Assembly (NCBI RefSeq): GCF_002847015.1
Contig: NZ_CP025085.1
Span: forward strand, 3,534,001-3,598,000
Origin: Prodigiosinella confusarubida
Lineage (GTDB): Bacteria > Pseudomonadota > Gammaproteobacteria > Enterobacterales > Enterobacteriaceae
Reading direction: 5' to 3'
Length of the DNA stretch: 64,000 nt
A program made the translations under genes and the position numbers. Positions 19,119 through 26,311 of the stretch are shown here, one piece after another. A model generated the notes under the pieces. It searched no databases, was not told where the DNA came from, and worked only from the letters and a program-made list of their open reading frames with translations. Position 1 is the stretch's first letter. Each line of letters begins with the position of its first letter.

Positions 19119-20694
19119 TCTTCACTCCTGACGATATGGTTGAATCCGGTGGGTCGAGGCTTAAGGCTTTTAGCGCCAGCCGATCGATTTTACTGTTACT
19201 GTTTTTAGGAAGATGTTGGGTGAAATAAAAGCGGTGCGGAACCATGTAGGCTTCCATCCGTGTTTTGCACCACTCTTTAATTTGCTGGTGGTGGGTCGTG
19301 GCGGCTGACGCTATTTCTATCCACGCCACAATTTCATCGCCGTAAACCGGATGGGGCAAACCTATCACCGCGACCTGGCTGACGTTATAGAAGCCAGCCA
19401 GCACCGACTCTACCTCACGCGGAGCGACTTTCTCGCCACAGACATTGAGTACGTCATCCAGCCGGCTGACGAAATAAAGATAGCCCTCTTCATCCAGACG
19501 GCAGATATCGCCGGTATACAGTACCCGCTCGCCGGGAAGCGGCCCGGGCTTTAATTTTTCATCGGTTTTCTCCGGATTATTCCAATAGCCGAGCATCACC
19601 GTCGCGCCCCGGATCACCAGCTCGCCGGTGGCATTGCGTCGATGTGCGCGTCCCTGCGGGTCAACCACCCACATTTCAGTATTGGGAATAGCCTTCCCGA
19701 CGCTTTGCTTACGGGTTTCCAGCATGGCGGGCTCAAGATACGTACAGCGATGACATTCGGTCAGTCCGTACATTGAGAACAGTTGGGCCTGACTGAATAT
19801 TTCGCCAATTTTATCGATGTCAGCGGGATTTAACGCCGCGGCGGTATTGGTAATCAGGCGTAGCGAGGAGAAATCAAAACGCCTGGCCAAGGGTACGATC
19901 AGGCTCAGCATGGTCGGCACCAAAGGAAATACCGTCGCCTGCTGCTTCACCAGGCGATGCAGCGCAAACAGCGGCTGCGCAAACGATGTTTCAATAATCA
20001 GCGTGGCGCCGATCAGTGCCGACATAATCACCTGATGCAGGCCATAGTCGAAACTTAACGGGATGGCGCAAAAAATTCTGTCACTTTCCACCAAGTGCAA
20101 ATAGCTGGCGACCGACTGCGATGCGGCAATCATATTCAGTTGTGTCAACATGACGCCTTTGGGTTTTCCGGTTGACCCGGAAGTGTAAATAATCGCCGCC
20201 AGATCCTGGCTCAATCGCTTTCCCGGCAATGCTGGTGCACCATTTGAGGCCAGAATAGCGGTTAACTGTGAGCACGGACGTTCACTCGGGCCATTGAACA
20301 ATAGGGTTGGCAGCCGGCGCATCTGTTCACCGGCCAGCGCAAGTTCACTCTCCAGCGCCGCATCAGTAATAATCAGGCTGGCGGCGCAATCATCACTGAT
20401 CCACGCCAGCTTTTCCGCCCGGGTATCGGGGTGTATCGGCACATAAACGGCACCGATATATTGAACCGCCCAGAAACAGCGGATCAATTCCGGGCTGTTT
20501 GCCATCCAGACCATCACCCGGTCCCCACGCTGGATATTCTGCTCAACCAGCCAGGTCACGATCTTTAACGCGTCGTTCCGCAATTGTGCGTAGCTGATTT
20601 CGCTATTGTTACCGATGACGGCGATACTCTCCGGCTGCGTTTCCGCGCTGACATCAAGATATTGACTGAGTACCTGATAATTCATTTGCATCAT
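19111..20694 (-). CDS. Adenylating enzyme 3 (acyl/prolyl-AMP ligase-like)
   Basis: This ligase of 527 residues differs from the two DltA-like ones. The A3 motif IYTSGSTGKPKG is at 169-180, then PLSFDYGLHQVIMSALIGA, MYGLTECHR, YTGD and NSKIDRLAL with the catalytic Lys. The stretch SFDYGL..VIMSALIGATL recalls PigI/RedM-type prolyl-AMP ligases and the AMP ligases found with exosortase loci. With acyl-CoA-dehydrogenase-type enzymes nearby, a PigI/PigA-like oxidation of a carrier-bound amino acid is an attractive guess. GGAGG precedes the first ATG. The gene overlaps the ketosynthase upstream by 4 bp and the carrier downstream by 8 bp. Confidence 0.8.
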   Translation of the reverse strand: MMQMNYQVLSQYLDVSAETQPESIAVIGNNSEISYAQLRNDALKIVTWLVEQNIQRGDRVMVWMANSPELIRCFWAVQYIGAVYVPIHPDTRAEKLAWISDDCAASLIITDAALESELALAGEQMRRLPTLLFNGPSERPCSQLTAILASNGAPALPGKRLSQDLAAIIYTSGSTGKPKGVMLTQLNMIAASQSVASYLHLVESDRIFCAIPLSFDYGLHQVIMSALIGATLIIETSFAQPLFALHRLVKQQATVFPLVPTMLSLIVPLARRFDFSSLRLITNTAAALNPADIDKIGEIFSQAQLFSMYGLTECHRCTYLEPAMLETRKQSVGKAIPNTEMWVVDPQGRAHRRNATGELVIRGATVMLGYWNNPEKTDEKLKPGPLPGERVLYTGDICRLDEEGYLYFVSRLDDVLNVCGEKVAPREVESVLAGFYNVSQVAVIGLPHPVYGDEIVAWIEIASAATTHHQQIKEWCKTRMEAYMVPHRFYFTQHLPKNSNSKIDRLALKALSLDPPDSTISSGVKNG

Positions 20695-21647
20695 GCTGCC
20701 TCCTGTCGACGCAATACCATGGCGCTGAACGTACCGGCCACTCCGGCGGCGACAGCCAGCATCCGGCCTTGTGGCTTAACAGCCGCAGGGTTGTGCATCA
20801 CATCATGTAAGTTGATAAAGGCATCGCCACAGAAGCAGTGACCAAGCCGGTAGAGGTTGTCGCGCATCACGCAGTTTCGGTCCAGGCCAAGTCGGTCAGC
20901 AATGCGATCGAAAGTGGACGGACTCATATGATATGGCAGCACGGTTTCAATCATCGGTGCGCTGATACGGGCCGCCGCCATTGCCCGCTCAATGGCGGAC
21001 ATCATGGTGGGCATGAAATCATGGTCATAACGGTTCTCAACCTGGCGATCGGTGATTACCGTGCGACTACCGAGTCCGCCAATCATCGCCCATCCCATGC
21101 CTTCAATGACACTGCCGCCCGCATCAGCGGCGCGGCTTACCAGCACGGCACTGCACCCTTCACCAAACACGCCGTTCTGATCAACATACTGCACCGTTTG
21201 ATGGAAACACTTGTCACCGGTTAACAGCACAGCGAAACCTGCCGACGCATCGGCTGCGGGCAATATTCGCTGTAGCAGCGCCAGTCCGGCAAACGAGGAG
21301 GCACAGGAGTTCTGCGTTACCGATAATACCTCCACGCTGGCAGGCAAATGTTCGGCCACGACGGTGCGGAGCACATCGGCATCGAAGGGATACGTGCTGT
21401 GCAGTGAATGCGCATAGGCAACATGGGTGATCTGCTGTCGTTTTTCCGGGTGACGGGCCAATAATCGAGCCAGGCATTCACTCAACATCCAGGATAATGC
21501 CAGATCGGGAAACAGGCAGGCGGATTCCAGCTTATGAAAGCGGCTGAAAATTTTCTGGTTTCGCTCTCCCCACTGATAGTGCTGTTGCAGCGTCGATAAC
21601 GCCGTCAATTGCGGGTTAATCAGTGTCGCAATATCAATGATGTTCAT
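20691..21647 (-). CDS. Ketoacyl synthase III-like enzyme with altered His site
   Basis: The ATG at 21647 follows GGAGG closely and gives 318 residues. The nucleophile Cys115 stands in TQNSCASSFAGL. In the histidine motif the cluster paralogues read PHNxNR, while this protein reads LPYHMSPS (238-244), so Tyr239 aligns with the catalytic His and a His follows one place later. The third motif is LGHCFCGDAFINL. It may still be active with shifted chemistry, or may act only as an acyltransferase. The start overlaps the end of the divergent KS-like gene 21634-22509 by 14 bp. Confidence 0.7.
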   Translation of the reverse strand: MNIIDIATLINPQLTALSTLQQHYQWGERNQKIFSRFHKLESACLFPDLALSWMLSECLARLLARHPEKRQQITHVAYAHSLHSTYPFDADVLRTVVAEHLPASVEVLSVTQNSCASSFAGLALLQRILPAADASAGFAVLLTGDKCFHQTVQYVDQNGVFGEGCSAVLVSRAADAGGSVIEGMGWAMIGGLGSRTVITDRQVENRYDHDFMPTMMSAIERAMAAARISAPMIETVLPYHMSPSTFDRIADRLGLDRNCVMRDNLYRLGHCFCGDAFINLHDVMHNPAAVKPQGRMLAVAAGVAGTFSAMVLRRQEAA

Positions 21648-22509
21648 CGACGTCCTCCAGTGAGAATGCCAGCACATGGCAATTATTATGTCGATGACAG
21701 GTCAGCAATAGGGTCTCTGCCACTGGCTTTTCCGCCTGAAGTACGCTGGCCAGTTCAAAGAAAGGCGCGGCGCACAGTAACGCCGGCTGCGGGGTGAGCA
21801 TGGCAGTGAATGCCATCGCTGAGTGACGCTGCGGCTCAGCAGTGATCAACAGTGTGCTTTCCGGCTTGATAGCGTGTTGTTTTAGCTGTGCCGCAAAATA
21901 CGCGGGGGTGTTTTCATCATCCCCACACTGCTGCCAGCGGGCTTTCAACCGACAGCGACCCGCTTGACGTTGAAATAACAACGCTGCGCCACAGTCCTTA
22001 CCCGCCAGACGATCCAGCGTGGGTGACTCATGCATCAGCAGATGTTGATCAGCGATCAGCAACAGTGCTTTACCCTGCGTGGCGGGAAGATAGCGATCGA
22101 TTAACTCCAGCGCGGTAAACGGAGCCGCCAGCCCACAGTCGCTTACCGCGAACGCGAACGCCTGGCTGGCATGACATTGATGCAGGATAAAATTGGTGAC
22201 AGAACATCCCATTAACGCATCAGGCGTCCAGTGGGCCAGTATCACCACATCCAGATCGCTCAGTTCCACTTCCGGTTGCAGGCGTGAGATCAGCGCGCCG
22301 GCGATGTCGGTAAACGTGACACGTGACTCGCCCTCAATCCATGCCTGCGCACGGCTACTGGTCGCGTGCCACGGTCGGTCGTTAGCCTGATAAAACGCCT
22401 GTAGCCACGCGTCGACCACCTCCACGCGATCAGTTGCCGGTAAGGAAAACGTCTCCTGATCGGTAAAAGTCAGGCAATGGATGTGGGCGCTATCCAGATA
22501 AAGATCCAT
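21634..22509 (-). CDS. Divergent thiolase-fold protein with retained Cys
   Basis: The product of about 291 residues is a paralogue of 10711-11571. They share DLDVVILAHWTPDALMG / DIDVVLMAHWTPDLHLG and LLLIADQ. Its active-site segment AVSDCGLAAPF keeps a cysteine (Cys125), which the paralogue has lost. No clear histidine motif is seen and the C-terminal half is short. I place the start at the ATG at 22509, about 25 bp after the decarboxylase, although the ribosome site there is weak and a longer frame extends to 22554. It may pair with the ketosynthase 20691-21647, with which it overlaps. Confidence 0.58.
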   Translation of the reverse strand: MDLYLDSAHIHCLTFTDQETFSLPATDRVEVVDAWLQAFYQANDRPWHATSSRAQAWIEGESRVTFTDIAGALISRLQPEVELSDLDVVILAHWTPDALMGCSVTNFILHQCHASQAFAFAVSDCGLAAPFTALELIDRYLPATQGKALLLIADQHLLMHESPTLDRLAGKDCGAALLFQRQAGRCRLKARWQQCGDDENTPAYFAAQLKQHAIKPESTLLITAEPQRHSAMAFTAMLTPQPALLCAAPFFELASVLQAEKPVAETLLLTCHRHNNCHVLAFSLEDVDEHH

Positions 22510-22534
22510 AGTTACGCTCTGTCGTTGCAAACCG

Positions 22535-23842
22535 TCAGGGTTGCGGAATCGCAAGTTCGACCGGTTGTTGCTGATTCAGCATATGTGCCACACCATCCGG
22601 TTTGCGGATCTGCGTCGCCCGATCACCATCAACCAGAATTTCTGCCGGATAACCAAAACTGAGAAAATAAACCGGGGAAGCCGTTGGTCCATAGGCACCA
22701 GAATTGAACACACCAATCAGGTCGCCAACCGCCAATCTGGGTAGTGTGACCGTATCAGCGATGATATCGGTCGGCGTACACAGCGGGCCGGAAAGCGTAT
22801 AGGTTTGCATCGCACCTTCCTGCCTGGCAGCCAAACGCCGCACCGGGAAGTTTTTGCGAATGACCGACCCCAATCCCGCCGCGGCCCCGTGGCAGTTAGA
22901 ACCACCGTCACAAATAGCAAACGTTGATCCTTTGGAATCTTTAAGATAACGGACTCGCGTAACGAAAATTCCCGCTCGGGCAATCATGTAACGGCCCAGC
23001 TCCATCATCAGTTGCATCTGTGGGAACTGTTGTCGAAACGCCGCCAGGAGCGGCGCCAGACTGTAGCCGAGAGCAGCCAGATCGAGCGGCTGCTCCTTGG
23101 CGTAGTAAGGCACACCCAGGCCACCACCGATATCAACAAATTGCAGCGGGAAAGACAGTTGCTGCTGAATCTTCTCCGCCAGTACCAGAATGTTGCGGGT
23201 GTTACTGGCAATCGCCTCAGCATCCAGAATGCGTGTGCCAAGATAAATATGAATCCCGACCATTTTCAGATGTGGATAGTGATGCAGGCACGATAGCTCA
23301 GCCAGTGCCTGGGATTCATCAATACCGAATTGCCGAGGTTTGCCGCTCATCACCAGCCGGGCTTTCTCGGTGCTGAAATCCGGGTTGATACGCAACATGA
23401 AGGTTTGCTGACGGTCCGCTTCGGCAGCGATGTCATTGAGCTGCCGCAGTTCCGCCAGAGATTCCACCACTACCGCTTTAATCCCTAACGCCACACAACG
23501 GCGTAGCTCTTGCGGCGATTTGGCTGGCCCGACAAAAATGATTTGCTGTGGCGTGGCGCCCGCTGCCAGCGCCATTTCCAATTCGGCGGCGGAACAGACC
23601 TCACAGCCGACGTCATATTGTCTGATAATTTTTATCAGTGACACATTCGGATTGGCTTTTAAGGAATAAAAGTAATTTAATTCTGCTGGCAATGTTTCTG
23701 TTAGTGTTTTTAGGTCATGTCGTATTTGATTGGCACTGTATATATAACATGGTGTCCCGGTTACCTGAACCAGCGCGTCGAAATTCAGTTTCTCAATACC
23801 ATTCTGATGAATGAATGCTGTCTGGTAATTAAAGCGGTGCAT
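22535..23842 (-). CDS. PLP-dependent decarboxylase (LysA/BtrK-like)
   Basis: This fold-type III PLP enzyme of 435 residues belongs to the diaminopimelate/ornithine decarboxylase group. The PLP lysine is Lys62 in FYSLKANPN, the glycine-rich phosphate site is VDIGGGLGVPYY, and the active-site cysteine motif is SGPLCTPTDI. HIYLGTRILD replaces the usual HIGSQ. Within a carrier-protein pathway the best-known relative is BtrK, which decarboxylates glutamyl bound to a carrier in butirosin synthesis, so it may act on a carrier-bound amino acid. It is not the housekeeping lysA by context. The ATG at 23842 lies inside the 3' end of the carrier gene, overlapping by 14 bp. Confidence 0.8.
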   Translation of the reverse strand: MHRFNYQTAFIHQNGIEKLNFDALVQVTGTPCYIYSANQIRHDLKTLTETLPAELNYFYSLKANPNVSLIKIIRQYDVGCEVCSAAELEMALAAGATPQQIIFVGPAKSPQELRRCVALGIKAVVVESLAELRQLNDIAAEADRQQTFMLRINPDFSTEKARLVMSGKPRQFGIDESQALAELSCLHHYPHLKMVGIHIYLGTRILDAEAIASNTRNILVLAEKIQQQLSFPLQFVDIGGGLGVPYYAKEQPLDLAALGYSLAPLLAAFRQQFPQMQLMMELGRYMIARAGIFVTRVRYLKDSKGSTFAICDGGSNCHGAAAGLGSVIRKNFPVRRLAARQEGAMQTYTLSGPLCTPTDIIADTVTLPRLAVGDLIGVFNSGAYGPTASPVYFLSFGYPAEILVDGDRATQIRKPDGVAHMLNQQQPVELAIPQP

Positions 23843-24128
23843 GCTGAATACTCTCTGCGAGGTAGTGACTGAGAGAATTAATATTGAGGAAATTACCCAG
23901 GAATTCACCATCCATCTTTTCAAATAGATCAAATTCTCTACCGATAATTTTTTCAATACGTTCATTTAATCCAGCAATCAGCTCAACTAATTTCACGGAG
24001 TCGAGCACGCCAGAAAAACCATAAAGCTCACGACCGGAAAGCACCAGACTTATTCTGTGGTCATCTAACCCCAACTTTTCTAACTCTACTGTTATTATTG
24101 ATACAATCTCATTTATGATGAGTGACAT
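23829..24128 (-). CDS. Acyl/peptidyl carrier protein 2
   Basis: The ATG at 24128 with GGAGAG upstream gives 99 residues. The attachment serine is Ser44 in SGVLDSVKLVELI. The protein is slightly longer than a typical carrier, with an acidic C-terminal part. It is the first gene of the minus-strand biosynthetic series and overlaps the decarboxylase gene by 14 bp, which points to the decarboxylase acting on this carrier, as BtrI and BtrK do. Base composition here is more AT-rich than in the genes downstream. Confidence 0.82.
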   Translation of the reverse strand: MSLIINEIVSIITVELEKLGLDDHRISLVLSGRELYGFSGVLDSVKLVELIAGLNERIEKIIGREFDLFEKMDGEFLGNFLNINSLSHYLAESIQHAPL

Positions 24129-24348
24129 GATCTCTCCATCCAATAAAAACTCGCCAAATATCCGCGAGAATAAATCAGTAAGCTGTGGCAGATTTCTGCA
24201 TAGTAATAGGGTGTTTTTTCATAATGTTGACTAGAATTGTAAATATGGATTAAAAAATAGAAAAAGTATCACTCAGCAATTTCAGGCAAATCCCGTTAAA
24301 AAAAATGCATAATTTACTTCCTATCAAGACATTGTGCCCGTAGGTTCA

Positions 24349-24370
24349 CGGTAATATTACGGTAATATTA
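24349..24370. repeat. Tandem 11-bp repeat CGGTAATATTA, likely operator
   Basis: CGGTAATATTA occurs twice in direct succession (24349-24359 and 24360-24370). The period is one helical turn, and GTAATATTAC at 24351-24360 is a perfect palindrome. Its position between the divergent biosynthetic series suggests a regulator-binding site. Confidence 0.5.
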
Positions 24371-24386
24371 GTGCCCCGTGTTGACT

Positions 24387-24402
24387 TGCCATCATGTCGC
24401 CA
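24387..24402 (-). promoter_or_regulatory. Weak sigma-54-like motif before the minus-strand series
   Basis: On the minus strand TGGCGACATGATGGCA has GG and GC elements separated by exactly 10 bases. It would give a leader of about 250 bases before the carrier gene at 24128. The match to TGGCACG-N4-TTGCW is only partial. Confidence 0.22.
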
Positions 24403-24437
24403 GCGTTAGTTAATAACCAATATCTGGACAGCGGCTT

Positions 24438-25364
24438 ATGCTCTTCATAAAGGACATTCAGTGTAGCCAACCCACTAGCTACCGTTGCAGGCCCTTACGG
24501 GAATTGGCAGAAAGTCATCAGCTTTCCGATAAAGAAATCAAGATTTATCAACGTATTTACCAACTGGACAGCGTGTCGATGATCGAGAAAAGTCATTTTG
24601 ATATGCATCTTGAAACCTTATCGGAATTAGTGTCCAGGCATCCGTCACTGCGCAACAAAAAAGGTTATTTGATCTTTACCAAGACCCAGACGCACAATAC
24701 GTTTTTCGATGATGAGTGGCTGAAAAATCTGGCTAATGCATGTGGTCTGACGCGCTGGACGACGTTTACACTCAGCCTGAATCATTGCGCTTCCGCATTA
24801 AGCGCGGTGCATTTGATTCGACAACTTCACACTACGGATTTTGATGGCGTGGCAATTATTCTGAGTGGCGAAAAAAGTTTCTCTCCTTACTTTAATAAAA
24901 TGCCAGTGGGGTTATTAGGTGAAATGTCTGCCGCCTGTTTACTCAGCAGTAAAATAGGGAAATGGCAAATTACTGCATCAAAAGTGACACATATTAACCA
25001 GTATTATAAGAATCCAGAAAACACTACCGTGCAAGAAAGAAATGAAATGCGAAATGTCTTTTATGACCAATTGGTGACATTTCTTTCTTCTGATTCAATA
25101 AGGGATAACCCTCCCGACGTAGTGATTTCATATAATTTAAACCGGCCATTACTATCCCGTCTCACTTTGGATATGGATTGGGAGGATAAACTTGATTTAT
25201 CCCATATTGGTAAATATGGCCACACCTTTTGTTCAGATGTATTTTTTAATTTACAGATGATCACGGAACATCGCGATTTTAATTCAGCACTATTATTTTC
25301 GGCAGGGATGGGAATTACATTCTCCTCGCTGAATATTTTAAAACACACCGCAACCTTTAATTAG
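24438..25364 (+). CDS. Ketoacyl synthase III-like enzyme with Tyr for His
   Basis: The 308-residue FabH-like protein opens the plus-strand series. The nucleophile Cys117 is in LNHCASALSAV. Where active paralogues have PHNxNR it reads ISYNLNRP, so the catalytic histidine is replaced by Tyr232. The third motif is YGHTFCSDVFFNL. It may therefore be an acyltransferase or have lost decarboxylating condensation. It is AT-rich compared with its paralogues. The carrier gene 25377-25631 follows after 12 bp and is probably its partner. Confidence 0.72.
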   Translation: MLFIKDIQCSQPTSYRCRPLRELAESHQLSDKEIKIYQRIYQLDSVSMIEKSHFDMHLETLSELVSRHPSLRNKKGYLIFTKTQTHNTFFDDEWLKNLANACGLTRWTTFTLSLNHCASALSAVHLIRQLHTTDFDGVAIILSGEKSFSPYFNKMPVGLLGEMSAACLLSSKIGKWQITASKVTHINQYYKNPENTTVQERNEMRNVFYDQLVTFLSSDSIRDNPPDVVISYNLNRPLLSRLTLDMDWEDKLDLSHIGKYGHTFCSDVFFNLQMITEHRDFNSALLFSAGMGITFSSLNILKHTATFN

Positions 25365-25376
25365 TGAGATGACAAT

Positions 25377-25631
25377 ATGGCAATTTTAGACGCAATCAAA
25401 CTGGCTCTGGATGAAGTGTTAGATGGTGAGCCTGTTGTGCTGACTGACACCACGCGCTTTGATGAGGATTTGGATCTCGACTCCGTCAGCTTTGTCCAGT
25501 TCTTGTTGACACTGGAGGATAATATCGATGGATTGATGTTTGACCCTGATCAGATCAGCCAACAATCATTTAATACTGTCGGCACACTGGTCGCCTATAT
25601 TGAATCCTACACTTGCACAGCCCAACAATGA
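25377..25631 (+). CDS. Acyl/peptidyl carrier protein 3
   Basis: The product is an acidic carrier protein of 84 residues with Ser36 in DLDLDSVSFVQFL as the phosphopantetheine site. A good ribosome site (GTGAGATG region) precedes the ATG. Its stop overlaps the start of the next gene (ATGA). Of the three carriers it resembles carrier 1 most (DSV/DSG followed by a LEDNIDGL / LEDAIDGL segment and a ...DPDQIS / DPASLD segment). Confidence 0.88.
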   Translation: MAILDAIKLALDEVLDGEPVVLTDTTRFDEDLDLDSVSFVQFLLTLEDNIDGLMFDPDQISQQSFNTVGTLVAYIESYTCTAQQ

Positions 25632-26299
25632 TGACGCTTTCCTCTCAACACGTTGAGCAAGCGCTGCACTGTGGACGCACGGCGCAACCGGCGGAAATAT
25701 TAAGTCAGCTCACTTTATGGATAACGGGCAGCCAGGGTTATCTGGCCAGTAACGGTGTCGCGCTGTATTCCCTTCAGCCTCCGTTGCCGCTGTTACAGGG
25801 TGATGGTTCGGCGGTGGCGGATACAGCGTTGACGACATTGGCTGATGATCGGCTGCTGAATTACCTGGGACTGGCAGTAGCACAAGTCGCCACCAGTCAA
25901 CCCGGCACCCCACAACAGTCTCTGCTAGTGGCGGCGCTACGACTCGGGCTGGCGGCAAAAATCCTCGACATGTCCTATACGCACCTTAATCAGCGGCAAA
26001 GTTTCGGACAAAAAACCACCCGGCATCAGCTGATCAAGGCCAGCTTCTCTGAAATATACGCCGACATCACTCAACTGAAATTTCAGTTGATCTTGCGTCT
26101 TGAAGAGGGCGATTTCACCGGCCTTGAGCAGGAACACTATGCGATCACACAGCTCACCAATAAAGCGGAAAAACTCATGGGCGGGCATGGTTTTCTGCTG
26201 GGTAACAGTCATACGCTGAGCCATTTTTCGATGTTGCTCTATAGCGCTTCGGGAAAAACAGGCAACGATACCTGGCATCAGCCGGCCCCCGTGATGTGA
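25628..26299 (+). CDS. Lone acyl-CoA dehydrogenase C-terminal domain protein
   Basis: I start at the ATG at 25628, which overlaps the carrier stop, giving 223 residues. Only the C-terminal four-helix domain of acyl-CoA dehydrogenases is recognisable: RLGLAAKILDMSYTHLNQRQSFGQ and KLMGGHGFLLGNSHTLSH. The N-terminal FAD/substrate part with SEPxxGSD is absent. The usual YEGT glutamate at the end is replaced by LLYSASG. It may be a partner subunit of one of the two full-length flavoproteins, or a structural accessory. The complete upstream sequence shows no deleted half, so this looks like a genuine short protein. Confidence 0.68.
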   Translation: MMTLSSQHVEQALHCGRTAQPAEILSQLTLWITGSQGYLASNGVALYSLQPPLPLLQGDGSAVADTALTTLADDRLLNYLGLAVAQVATSQPGTPQQSLLVAALRLGLAAKILDMSYTHLNQRQSFGQKTTRHQLIKASFSEIYADITQLKFQLILRLEEGDFTGLEQEHYAITQLTNKAEKLMGGHGFLLGNSHTLSHFSMLLYSASGKTGNDTWHQPAPVM

Positions 26300-26311
26300 G
26301 GAAACCGTTTT

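Larger units (their letters stand above)
24129..24437. promoter_or_regulatory. Divergent control region of the biosynthetic genes
   Basis: This 309-bp gap separates the two divergent biosynthetic series and must hold both promoters. It is AT-rich on the left. On the minus strand TGATACTTT could be an extended -10 box. A perfect tandem repeat and a weak sigma-54-like motif (listed separately) lie in its right third. I find no open frame. Confidence 0.6.

Noticed and set aside
24185..24200. GTGGCAGATTTCTGCAT as a plus-strand sigma-54 promoter
   Set aside because: The GG-GC spacing is 9 bases rather than 10, which sigma-54 does not tolerate well.
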